Part shown: positions 33,513-40,677 of the stretch, in pieces
How the letters are laid out: each line of letters begins with the position of its first letter
How positions within the stretch are numbered: position 1 is the first letter of the stretch
Assembly: GCF_015910535.1 (NCBI RefSeq)
Contig: NZ_JACBJG010000004.1
Coordinates: 248,001 to 312,000 of the forward strand
DNA from: Saccharomonospora sp. NB11
GTDB taxonomy: Bacteria; Actinomycetota; Actinomycetes; Mycobacteriales; Pseudonocardiaceae
Direction: 5' to 3'
DNA length: 64,000 nt
The notes under the pieces: model-generated
Database searches by the model: none
Told to the model about the DNA's origin: nothing
Seen by the model: only the letters and a program-made list of their open reading frames with translations
Translations under genes and position numbers: made by a program

Positions 33513-33831
33513 CCGCCTCGCACACACACCTCCCGGCCTCGTCGCGACAGGGTGCTCTCCCTCGGATCAGCGACATACTAAGCGGTCGCTCACCCGCTGC
33601 GCCACCCCTCCCTCCCGAGCCTCAGCGGGTCGCACTCGACGTGTCGCGCCGCCCGGTCACGCCATCCGTCGACGAATTCATTGCAGCGCGTTAATTTCAC
33701 GGCGTTTCTTTCTCGACGCAACAATCACATTCTTCCCACTCCCTGAACGTCTCTTGCTGTCGTCCGCGATCGGCATTGACCATCGATTTCGCGCGAGACC
33801 GGTCGATGAACCCGGCAAGGGAAGGAAATCG
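33513..33831. other. Leader region upstream of the ABC/monooxygenase operon
   Basis: 319 bases. It holds the imperfect TetR palindrome at 33579-33592 and an AT-richer stretch around 33680-33790. I looked for a SAM-type riboswitch or a short Cys-containing leader peptide, as precedes some sulfur operons, and recognised neither. Confidence 0.5.
33579..33592. promoter_or_regulatory. Imperfect TetR-type palindrome upstream of the ABC operon
   Basis: TAAGCG-GT-CGCTCA matches 12 of 14 bases of the site at 32871 and, including flanks (TACTAAGCG...CGCT-ACC), is very close to the site at 21387. It lies about 240 bases before the lipoprotein start, downstream of the tetR gene. Confidence 0.5.
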
Positions 33832-34914
33832 ATGCTTCAACGTCAACGTCCGAGAGCGATGCTCGTCTCGATCGCCGCCGCCGTGGTCGCCGGGTTCGTG
33901 CTCACCGCCTGCGCACCAGCGCCGAACGCCGAGGTCGCCCGGCCCGGGAACGAGCCGCTGCCGACCGAGGTCCCGGCGGGCACGTCGCTCGTGGTCGCCG
34001 ATCAGAACGAGGCTCTCCAAACGCTGATGCGCGCATCGGGCGAGCACGACGCACTGAGCGCGTCGGTGGAGTACGCCAATTTCCTCGGCGGACCTGCCAT
34101 TCTCGAAGCAATTCGCGCGGACGCCGTCGACCTCGCCGTCGTCGGTGACACACCGCCCATTCAGGCCCATGCGTCGGGTGACGCCGTTCCCATCGTCGCG
34201 GCGAAGAAACAACAACTGCCGGACTACCGCATGGCGGTGGCTCCCGGGGTGACCGTGCGCACGCTGTCCGACCTGAAGGGCAAACGCATCACCTACGGCG
34301 AGGGCACGGGACGCCAACCGTACGTGTTGCGCGCACTGCGCCAGGCGGGGCTGACCAAGGACGACGTCGAACTCGTGCCGTTGAAGGCCTCGGACTTCCC
34401 GGACGCCATCCGCACCGGCCAGGTGGACGTCGCCGTGCTCAACGAGCCGCACTTCACGCGCTACCTCTCCGAGTACCGCGACGCCGGGGCTAGCGCGGTG
34501 CCGGACTCCGAGACCGACGGGGTCGCAAGCGGCCTGCAGTACCTCTACGCGAGTGCGACGGCGTTGAGCGATCCCGCGAAGGCGGCGGCCATCCGCGACT
34601 TCGTGCAGCACTGGGTCGCCGCGGCACAGTGGTCGCAGGAGAACGAGGACGCGTGGATCGACGCGTACTTCGTCGAGAACCAGCAGTTGAGCCCCGAGGA
34701 GGGCCGGTCGGTCGTCGAGTCGGAGGGCGACTTCTGGTTCCCACCGCTGGACGACGAGCTGATCGGCTTCCAGCAGGACACCATCGACCTGCTGCACGAC
34801 GCCGGTGACCTGCCCGAACGACTCGACGCCCGAGACGAGTTCGACACCCGCTTCGATCCGGTGATCGACGAGGCCGTGGCGAGCTCGGGTGCGCGCAGGA
34901 GCGAATCCCCATGA
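33832..34914 (+). CDS. ABC transporter substrate-binding lipoprotein (SsuA/NrtA/TauA type)
   Basis: 360 residues; ATG behind AAGGGAAGGA. A lipoprotein signal with lipobox LTAC (in AGFVLTACAPAP) anchors it to the outer membrane face. The mature part resembles sulfonate/nitrate/taurine binding proteins: AILEAIRADAVDLAVVGDTPP, LKGKRITYGEGTGRQPYVLR and TGQVDVAVLNEPH. Coupled to permease and ATPase genes (ATGA overlap). Together with the downstream flavin monooxygenase an organosulfur substrate is the best guess. Confidence 0.9.
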   Translation: MLQRQRPRAMLVSIAAAVVAGFVLTACAPAPNAEVARPGNEPLPTEVPAGTSLVVADQNEALQTLMRASGEHDALSASVEYANFLGGPAILEAIRADAVDLAVVGDTPPIQAHASGDAVPIVAAKKQQLPDYRMAVAPGVTVRTLSDLKGKRITYGEGTGRQPYVLRALRQAGLTKDDVELVPLKASDFPDAIRTGQVDVAVLNEPHFTRYLSEYRDAGASAVPDSETDGVASGLQYLYASATALSDPAKAAAIRDFVQHWVAAAQWSQENEDAWIDAYFVENQQLSPEEGRSVVESEGDFWFPPLDDELIGFQQDTIDLLHDAGDLPERLDARDEFDTRFDPVIDEAVASSGARRSESP

Positions 34915-35774
34915 CACAGATCCACGTCTCTCCGGCAGCCGAACGGCTCGCCGTTGCAGCGGACGACACGGTCGAGGACTCCCCGCGGCCGACCCGCGGG
35001 CCCCGCCTCGTGCCGCGTCCGCTGGGTCCGCTCGGCCTGCTGTTCGGCCCCGTCGTCCTGCTGACGGTCTGGGAGTTCGCGGCCACGGTCGGGTGGCTGT
35101 CGCCCCGCACGCTCGCGGGCCCGTCGGTGGCGGTGCGCACGGGTGTGGAGATGCTGCTCGGCGGAGAACTGCTGCCCCACCTCGCAGCGTCCGCGTACCG
35201 CGCCGGTCTGGGCCTGCTGATCGGAGTTGCCCTCGGTGTGGTGCTGGCCCTGCTCTCGGGACTCACCCGCCTCGGCGAGGCCTCGATCGACAGCCTGGTG
35301 CAGATCAAGCGCGCCATCCCGACGCTCGCCCTCATTCCGCTGGTCATCCTGTGGCTGGGCATCGGCGACGAGATGAAGATCGCGGTCATCGTGGGCGGCG
35401 TCGTCGTCCCGGTGTACCTGAACACGCACGCCGGCCTGCGCGGCATCGACGTCCGCTACGTCGAACTCGCGCGCACCACCGGACTGCGCCGTTCGGAGTT
35501 CGTGCGCCTGGTGGCGCTGCCCGGGGCGCTGCCCGGCTTCTTCACCGGGCTCCGGCTCGCGGTGACCATGTGCTGGACGGCGCTGGTCGTGCTGGAACAG
35601 ATCAACGCGACCGAAGGCATCGGCTACCTGATGACCCGGGCACGCGACTACGGACAGACCGACGTGATCGTCGTCGGCCTGGTGACGTACGCGACGCTCG
35701 GTCTGGTGTCGGACTTCGCGGTGCGGTTCGTCGAGCGGAAGGCGCTGTCGTGGCGACGGACGATCGGCTCATGA
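34911..35774 (+). CDS. ABC transporter permease (SsuC-like)
   Basis: 287 residues with about six membrane helices (starting at GLLFGPVVLLTVWEFAATVG). The cytosolic EAA loop, which docks on the ATPase, is visible in ELARTTGLRRSEFVRLVALP followed by PGFFTGLRL. Single permease of the family that imports sulfonates, taurine, nitrate or pyrimidine precursors. Starts inside the end of the lipoprotein gene and overlaps the ATPase gene by 4 bases. Confidence 0.92.
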   Translation: MTQIHVSPAAERLAVAADDTVEDSPRPTRGPRLVPRPLGPLGLLFGPVVLLTVWEFAATVGWLSPRTLAGPSVAVRTGVEMLLGGELLPHLAASAYRAGLGLLIGVALGVVLALLSGLTRLGEASIDSLVQIKRAIPTLALIPLVILWLGIGDEMKIAVIVGGVVVPVYLNTHAGLRGIDVRYVELARTTGLRRSEFVRLVALPGALPGFFTGLRLAVTMCWTALVVLEQINATEGIGYLMTRARDYGQTDVIVVGLVTYATLGLVSDFAVRFVERKALSWRRTIGS

Positions 35775-36601
35775 GCGCCCCGGTGGTGGCGACGCGCGAA
35801 CTGACCCGCCGCTACGGCGACCGCGTGATCCTCGACCGACTCTCCCTGCGGATCGCGCCCGGCGAGTTCGTCGCGTTGATCGGCCGCAGCGGGTCGGGCA
35901 AGAGCACCCTGCTGCGGGCACTCGCCGGGCTGGACGACGACGTGGCGGGCGAGGGCTGGGTGGTGGTGCCCGACAACCGCTCCGTGTTGTTCCAGGACTC
36001 CCGCCTGCTGCCATGGGCGCGGGTGTTGGACAACGTCACGCTCGGTCTCCGCCGTCCCGACGCCCGGGCACGAGGCGAGCGGGCACTCGCGGACGTCGGC
36101 CTCGGCGGCCGGGAGCGGGCCTGGCCGAACGCATTGTCGGGCGGTGAACAACAACGGGTCGCGCTGGCCCGGTCGCTCGTCCGGCAGCCCGCGCTGCTGC
36201 TGGCCGACGAACCCTTCGGGGCTCTCGACGCGTTGACGCGCATGCGGATGCACACGTTGCTGCTCGACCTCGTCGCGGCGCACCGGCCCGCCGTGTTGCT
36301 GGTGACGCACGACGTCGATGAGGCCGTGACACTCGCCGACCGCGTCCTGGTTCTCGACGCCGGGCGACTCGTGCTCGACCTCCCGGTGCCCCTCCCCCGC
36401 CCCCGCGACCCGCTCCGCCCGGACTTCGCCACGGCCCGGCAGCGCCTCCTCCACGCGCTCGGGGTCGACTCCGGCGCGACCCCGCACGACGACCCGCACG
36501 ACGACCCGCACGACGACCCGCACGACCGCTCCCACGACCCCGCCCACGACGACGACCAAGCCAACGACCAAGCCGACGACCAAGCCGACAAGGAACACTG
36601 A
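35771..36601 (+). CDS. ABC transporter ATP-binding protein (SsuB-like) with His/Asp-rich tail
   Basis: 276 residues. Walker A GRSGSGKST, Q-loop FQDSRLLPW, signature LSGGEQQR, Walker B LLLADEPFGALD and H-loop LVTHDVDEA are intact. After residue ~235 an unusual low-complexity tail follows: HDDP repeats, then DDQA/NDQA repeats, encoded by two sets of 12-base tandem repeats. Such His/Asp runs could bind metal ions or simply be slippage-derived. Energises the importer at 33832-35774. Confidence 0.92.
   Translation: MSAPVVATRELTRRYGDRVILDRLSLRIAPGEFVALIGRSGSGKSTLLRALAGLDDDVAGEGWVVVPDNRSVLFQDSRLLPWARVLDNVTLGLRRPDARARGERALADVGLGGRERAWPNALSGGEQQRVALARSLVRQPALLLADEPFGALDALTRMRMHTLLLDLVAAHRPAVLLVTHDVDEAVTLADRVLVLDAGRLVLDLPVPLPRPRDPLRPDFATARQRLLHALGVDSGATPHDDPHDDPHDDPHDRSHDPAHDDDQANDQADDQADKEH
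36482..36526 (+). repeat. 12-base tandem repeat (ccgcacgacgac, 3+ copies)
   Basis: Three exact copies starting at 36482, 36494 and 36506 and a partial fourth encode the HDDP repeats at the C-terminus of the ABC ATPase. Copy number may vary between strains by replication slippage. Confidence 0.85.
36551..36589 (+). repeat. 12-base tandem repeat (gacgaccaagcc, 3 near-exact copies)
   Basis: Copies at 36551, 36563 (one base differs) and 36575 encode DDQANDQADDQA in the same ATPase tail. Independent of the preceding repeat in sequence but of the same unit length, which keeps the reading frame. Confidence 0.8.
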
Positions 36602-37959
36602 TGTCTCGCACCCTGCACCTCAACGTCTTCATCCACGGTCGCGGCCACCATGAAGCGGCCTGGCGGCATCCCCGGGGCACCTCCGCCTCGCTCACCGACA
36701 TCGGCTACTACGAGGAGATCGCCCGGATCGCCGAACGCGGCACGTTCGACTCGGTCTTCTTCGCCGACCACCTCACCCTCGGCAAGGACGTGGCCCACTC
36801 CGCCCGAGGCGGCCTCGAACCGTTGACCACACTCGCCGCCCTCGCGCAGCGGACGGAGCACATCGGACTCATCGCGACCGCGTCGAGCACGTACACCGAG
36901 CCGTACAACCTGGCTCGCCAGTTCGCCTCGCTCGACCACATCAGCAACGGCCGCGTCGGCTGGAACATCGTCACGTCATGGCTCGAGGGCGCCGCCGCGA
37001 ACTACGGTGACACCGGGCAGATCGACCACGACGAGCGCTACCGACGCGCGTTCGAGTACCTCGACGTCGTGACCAAGCTGTGGGACAGCTGGGCCGACGA
37101 CGCCCGCGTGGACGACCCCGACTCGGGCGTGTACGTGGATTTCGACCGAATTCGGCCCACCGCACACCACGGCACCTACTACCACGTGGAGGGGGCCCTC
37201 AACGTTCCTCGCTCGCCGCAGGGCTACCCCGTCCTGGTGCAGGCGGGATCGTCGGACGCAGGCAGGCAGTTCGCGGCCACCTACGCCGAGGCGGTGTTCA
37301 CCGCGCACCTGGAGCAGGCCACGGCCGTGGAGTTCCGCACCGACCTCCGGCGACGCGCGAAAGCCCTCGGCCGGGACCCCGAACAGCTCGTCGTCCTACC
37401 GGGGCTGAGCCCCGCCATCGGCTCCACGGAGGCCGAGGCGAAGCGACTGTGGACCGAGCTGAACGAACTGACCGTGCCCGAGGTCGGGCTCGCCCACCTG
37501 TCAGCGAGGTTCGGGGGCGCCGACTTCTCCCACCTGCCGCTCGACGAACGCCTCTCCCCGGACGACCTGCCCGATCCCGCCACCGTGCAGGGGGCGCAGA
37601 GCCGCGCCGAACTGATCCACGGCCTGGTGCGGCGGGAACGACCGACGTTGCGGTCGTTGCTGCACACGCTCGCGGGCGGTCGCGGCCACTACATCACGGC
37701 GGGGACCCCCGAGCAGATCGCCGACGTCGTCGAGGACTGGTTCCGCAACGGCGCCGCGGACGGCTTCAACATCATGCCGCCGATCCTGCCCGCCGTGCTG
37801 GAGGACTTCGTCGACCAGGTCGTGCCCGAGCTGCGGCGGCGTGGCCTGTTCCGGCGGGAGTACACGGCCGACACGCTGCGCGGACACTACGGCCTCGCCC
37901 GCCCGGAGAACCGGTTCTTCGGCGCGAACGAGCCGTCCCGGGAGCCGGCGACGGTCTGA
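36601..37959 (+). CDS. LLM-class FMN-dependent monooxygenase (NtaA/SnaA/DszA family)
   Basis: 452 residues, ATG overlapping the ATPase stop (TGATG). Family signatures: LHLNVFIHGRGHHEAAWRHP, FFADHLTLG, TASSTYTEPYNLARQFASLD and NGRVGWNIVTSW, with SPQGYPVLVQAGSSDAGR in the second half. Relatives oxidise nitrilotriacetate, dibenzothiophene sulfone or similar compounds using FMNH2 from a separate reductase (none seen here). Coupling to an SsuABC-like importer suggests import and oxidative cleavage of an organosulfur or amino-carboxylate compound. Confidence 0.9.
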   Translation: MSRTLHLNVFIHGRGHHEAAWRHPRGTSASLTDIGYYEEIARIAERGTFDSVFFADHLTLGKDVAHSARGGLEPLTTLAALAQRTEHIGLIATASSTYTEPYNLARQFASLDHISNGRVGWNIVTSWLEGAAANYGDTGQIDHDERYRRAFEYLDVVTKLWDSWADDARVDDPDSGVYVDFDRIRPTAHHGTYYHVEGALNVPRSPQGYPVLVQAGSSDAGRQFAATYAEAVFTAHLEQATAVEFRTDLRRRAKALGRDPEQLVVLPGLSPAIGSTEAEAKRLWTELNELTVPEVGLAHLSARFGGADFSHLPLDERLSPDDLPDPATVQGAQSRAELIHGLVRRERPTLRSLLHTLAGGRGHYITAGTPEQIADVVEDWFRNGAADGFNIMPPILPAVLEDFVDQVVPELRRRGLFRREYTADTLRGHYGLARPENRFFGANEPSREPATV

Positions 37960-37962
37960 GAC

Positions 37963-38003
37963 GTTCTCGCCTCGGCCGGTCCAGGCCCCGGCGAGGCGAG
38001 AAC
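37963..38003. terminator. Hairpin 1 of 3 in the convergent gap
   Basis: GTTCTCGCCTCG pairs perfectly with CGAGGCGAGAAC (12 bp) around a 17-base loop, 3 bases after the monooxygenase stop. Probable terminator for the ABC/monooxygenase operon. Confidence 0.7.
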
Positions 38004-38006
38004 CCG

Positions 38007-38030
38007 GAGCAGGTCCTTCGCGACCTGCTC
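38007..38030. terminator. Hairpin 2 of 3 in the convergent gap
   Basis: GAGCAGGTC pairs with GACCTGCTC (9 bp) with the 6-base loop CTTCGC. It begins 3 bases after the first hairpin. Confidence 0.6.
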
Positions 38031-38040
38031 GGCGAGGATG

Positions 38041-38073
38041 CCGGGAGGGCGTGGCCGAGTCCCGCCCTCCCGG
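38041..38073. terminator. Hairpin 3 of 3 in the convergent gap
   Basis: CCGGGAGGGC pairs with GCCCTCCCGG (10 bp, perfect) around a 13-base loop. It directly abuts the stop of the minus-strand TetR gene (38074) and probably ends the carboxylase operon. Confidence 0.7.
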
Positions 38074-38667
38074 TCACTCGCCGATGATCGGTTCCACCAT
38101 CCTCGCCCACTGCCGCACGAGACGCTCCCGGCGTTTCGAGTCGTCGCTGAGCAGATCGGCCAACCCGAGGCCCCGGGCGAGGTCGAGGGTCGCCTGGACG
38201 GTCTCGCGCACGCCGGGGCGGGACTCGTCCGCGTCGAGGAGGTCGACAGCCACCCGGTGGGCCTCCCGACCCACCTTCGCCTCCAACGGAGCGAGCACCG
38301 CGCGCAGGGCGTCGTCGGTGGACGCGGCCACCCACAGGTGCAGTGCAGCGCGGAACTTCGGCCCGGTGTAGGTGTTCAACAGCAACCGCGCCACCGGCTC
38401 GGCCCGGCGTCGGCCGGGCGGGAGGGTGTCGGCCCGCCGCCGCAGTTCGGCGATCTGCTGCTCGGCGAGGTACTCCACGGTGGCCACCACCAGGTCCTCC
38501 CGCGTCGGGAAGTGGTGCTGCGCCGCGCCGCGCGACACCCCGGCCCGCTCGGCGACGACGCCCACCGTGGTGCCCGTCCAACCGAACTCGGCCAGGCAGT
38601 CGACGGCGGCCTCCATCAAACGCAGCCGCGTGGTGCGGCTGCGTTCCTGGCGCGGCTCACGCACCAT
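38074..38667 (-). CDS. TetR-family regulator of the carboxylase operon
   Basis: 197 residues from the ATG at 38667, overlapping the end of the SDR gene by 11 bases. Helix-turn-helix: LMEAAVDCLAEFGWTGTTV, VAERAGVSRGAAQHHFPTR. Last gene of an eight-gene coupled operon; by position comparable to AtuR/LiuR-type regulators. Its likely target is the palindrome at 47972-47983 upstream of the operon, which is an inference. Confidence 0.88.
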   Translation of the reverse strand: MVREPRQERSRTTRLRLMEAAVDCLAEFGWTGTTVGVVAERAGVSRGAAQHHFPTREDLVVATVEYLAEQQIAELRRRADTLPPGRRRAEPVARLLLNTYTGPKFRAALHLWVAASTDDALRAVLAPLEAKVGREAHRVAVDLLDADESRPGVRETVQATLDLARGLGLADLLSDDSKRRERLVRQWARMVEPIIGE

Positions 38668-39499
38668 CGGCAGGCTCGACCCAGAAGTCGAGTTGGAGGT
38701 CCTCCTCGCGCTCGGCGAGGCGGTACCGCGAGAAGTCGGTGACACCCTCGGCGGCGAGCACCTCGTCGTCGATGAGGAACTGCCCCGTGCGCTCCCGGCT
38801 GGGCTTGGTCAGCACCGCGTACGCCGCGTCGGCCATGATCTCCGGCGTGCGCGACTTGCTCACCAGCGCCGCCCCGACCACGTTGCGGATCGCGGCGGTG
38901 TCGATGGTGGTGCGCGGCCACAGCGAGTTGACCGCCACGCCGTCGTTCTTCAGCTCCGCGGCCAGTCCCACGGTCACGAGACTCATCGAGTACTTGGCGA
39001 TGCTGTAGGCGAGGTGCCCGCCGGTGAACCACTTCTCCTCCAACCGGATCGGCGGGGAGAGCGTGAGGATGTGCGGGTTGTCCGAGCGCCGCAGGTGGGG
39101 AATCGCGGAGCGCGACAACAGGAACGACCCTCGCGCGTTGATGTCCTGCATGAGGTCGTAGCGCTTCATGGGGATCGACTCGGACGGCGTGAGGTCGATC
39201 GCGCTCGCGTTGTTCACCACGATGTCGAGGCCGCCGAACTGCTCCACGGTCTGCTCGACCGCGCGCAGCACCGTCTCGTCGTCGCGGATGTCACCGACGA
39301 TCGGCAGCGCGTTGCCGCCCGCGTCCTCGATCGCCTTGGCGGCGGTGTGGATCGTGCCGGGCAACTTCGGGTGCGGTTCGGCGGTCTTGGCGAGCAGCGC
39401 CACGTTCGCACCGTCGCGCGCCGCGCGCACGGCGATGGCCTCGCCGATGCCACGGCTGCCGCCGGACATGATGATCGTCTTCCCGGACAGATCGCTCAA
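38657..39499 (-). CDS. SDR oxidoreductase, HSDL2/AtuB-like
   Basis: 280 residues. The best start is the TTG at 39499 (LSDLSGKTIIMSGGSRGIG), 7 bases behind CAGGAG; no ATG or GTG fits. Cofactor loop SGGSRGIGEA, NNASAIDL, catalytic YSIAKYSM, and the long C-terminal end of hydroxysteroid-dehydrogenase-like-2 proteins (VNSLWPRTTIDTAAI). The P. aeruginosa atu cluster has an SDR of this general kind (AtuB). Lies 20 bases after the dehydrogenase gene. Confidence 0.85.
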   Translation of the reverse strand: MSDLSGKTIIMSGGSRGIGEAIAVRAARDGANVALLAKTAEPHPKLPGTIHTAAKAIEDAGGNALPIVGDIRDDETVLRAVEQTVEQFGGLDIVVNNASAIDLTPSESIPMKRYDLMQDINARGSFLLSRSAIPHLRRSDNPHILTLSPPIRLEEKWFTGGHLAYSIAKYSMSLVTVGLAAELKNDGVAVNSLWPRTTIDTAAIRNVVGAALVSKSRTPEIMADAAYAVLTKPSRERTGQFLIDDEVLAAEGVTDFSRYRLAEREEDLQLDFWVEPADGA

Positions 39500-39519
39500 C
39501 GGACAACTCCTGGTTCTCG

Positions 39520-40677
39520 TCAGTACGACTTGGGCAGGCCGAGGCTGTGCTGGGCCACGTAGTTGAGGATCATCTCCCGGCTCACCGGGGCGATCCGACC
39601 CACCCGGACCGCGGCCACCATCGTTCCCAGACCGTACTCGGACGCCAGGCCGTTGCCGCCGTGCACCTGGACGGCCTGGTCCACCGCGCGCACCGCGACC
39701 TCCGCGGCCGCGTACTTCGCCATGTTGGCGGCCTCCCCCGCGGCGGCGTCGTCGCCCGAGTCGTAGATCGCGGCGGCTTTCTGCGTCATGAGCTTCGCCA
39801 GCTCCAGCTCGATCTTGATCTCCGCGAGCGGGTGGGCGAGCCCCTGATGAGCGCCGATCGGACTGCCGAACACGCTGCGCTCGCGCGCGTACCGCACCGC
39901 CTTGTCCAACGCGTACCGGGCGATGCCGAGGGAGAACGACGCCCCCATGATCCGCTCGGGGTTCAGTCCCGCGAACAACTGCGCGATGGCCGCGTCCTCG
40001 TCCCCCACCAGCGCGTCGGCGGGCAGCCGCACGTCGTCGAGCAGCAGCTCGAACTGCTTGTCCGCCGACACGAGGTCCATGGGGATCGCGCGGTACTCCA
40101 GGCCCGGCGTGTCGGTGGGCACCACGAACAGCGCGGGCTTGAGCCGCCCGGTGCGGGCGTCGGAGGTGCGGCCGACCACGAGCACCGCGTCGGCCTCGTC
40201 GACGCCCGAGATGAAGACCTTGCGTCCGCTCAGCACCCAGTCGCCACCGTCGCGGCGCGCGGTGGTGGTGATGCGATGGGAATTCGACCCGGCGTCGGGT
40301 TCGGTGATCGCGAACGACATCCGCACCTGGCCGCTCGCGAAACCGGGCAACCACCGTGCCTTCTGGTCGTCGGTGCCGAAGCGTGCGATCACCGTGGCAC
40401 AGATCGCGGGAGACACCACCATGAGCAGCATCGGGGTCCCCGCCGCGCAGAACTCCTCGCACACCGCGGCCAGGTCGCCGATGCCCGCGCCGCCGCCCCC
40501 GTAGGCCTCGGGCACCGCGACGCCGAGGTAACCGAGCCTGCCCGCCTCGTCCCACAGCTCGCTGGTGTGGCCGCCTCCTCGGGCCTTGTCGAGGTAGTAC
40601 TCATGGCCGTACTTGGCCGCGAGTTCGGCCACGGCGTCGCGTAGCTGGCGGCGTTCGGGCGATTCGGTGAAGGTCAC
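39520..40677 (-). CDS. Acyl-CoA dehydrogenase
   Basis: 385 residues, GTG overlapping the stop of the biotin carboxylase gene (GTGA) with AAGGAG upstream. FAITEPDAGSNSHRITTTA, GRKVFISGVDEADAV, and VQVHGGNGLASEYG with SREMILNYVAQHSLGLPKSY mark the family; the end has SREM in place of the usual GTSE. Within this operon it should dehydrogenate a branched or terpenoid acyl-CoA. Confidence 0.92.
   Translation of the reverse strand: MTFTESPERRQLRDAVAELAAKYGHEYYLDKARGGGHTSELWDEAGRLGYLGVAVPEAYGGGGAGIGDLAAVCEEFCAAGTPMLLMVVSPAICATVIARFGTDDQKARWLPGFASGQVRMSFAITEPDAGSNSHRITTTARRDGGDWVLSGRKVFISGVDEADAVLVVGRTSDARTGRLKPALFVVPTDTPGLEYRAIPMDLVSADKQFELLLDDVRLPADALVGDEDAAIAQLFAGLNPERIMGASFSLGIARYALDKAVRYARERSVFGSPIGAHQGLAHPLAEIKIELELAKLMTQKAAAIYDSGDDAAAGEAANMAKYAAAEVAVRAVDQAVQVHGGNGLASEYGLGTMVAAVRVGRIAPVSREMILNYVAQHSLGLPKSY

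Noticed and set aside
33513-33831. SAM riboswitch or Cys leader peptide before the ABC/monooxygenase operon
   Set aside because: No conserved riboswitch core and no short frame with a plausible start and regulatory codons.
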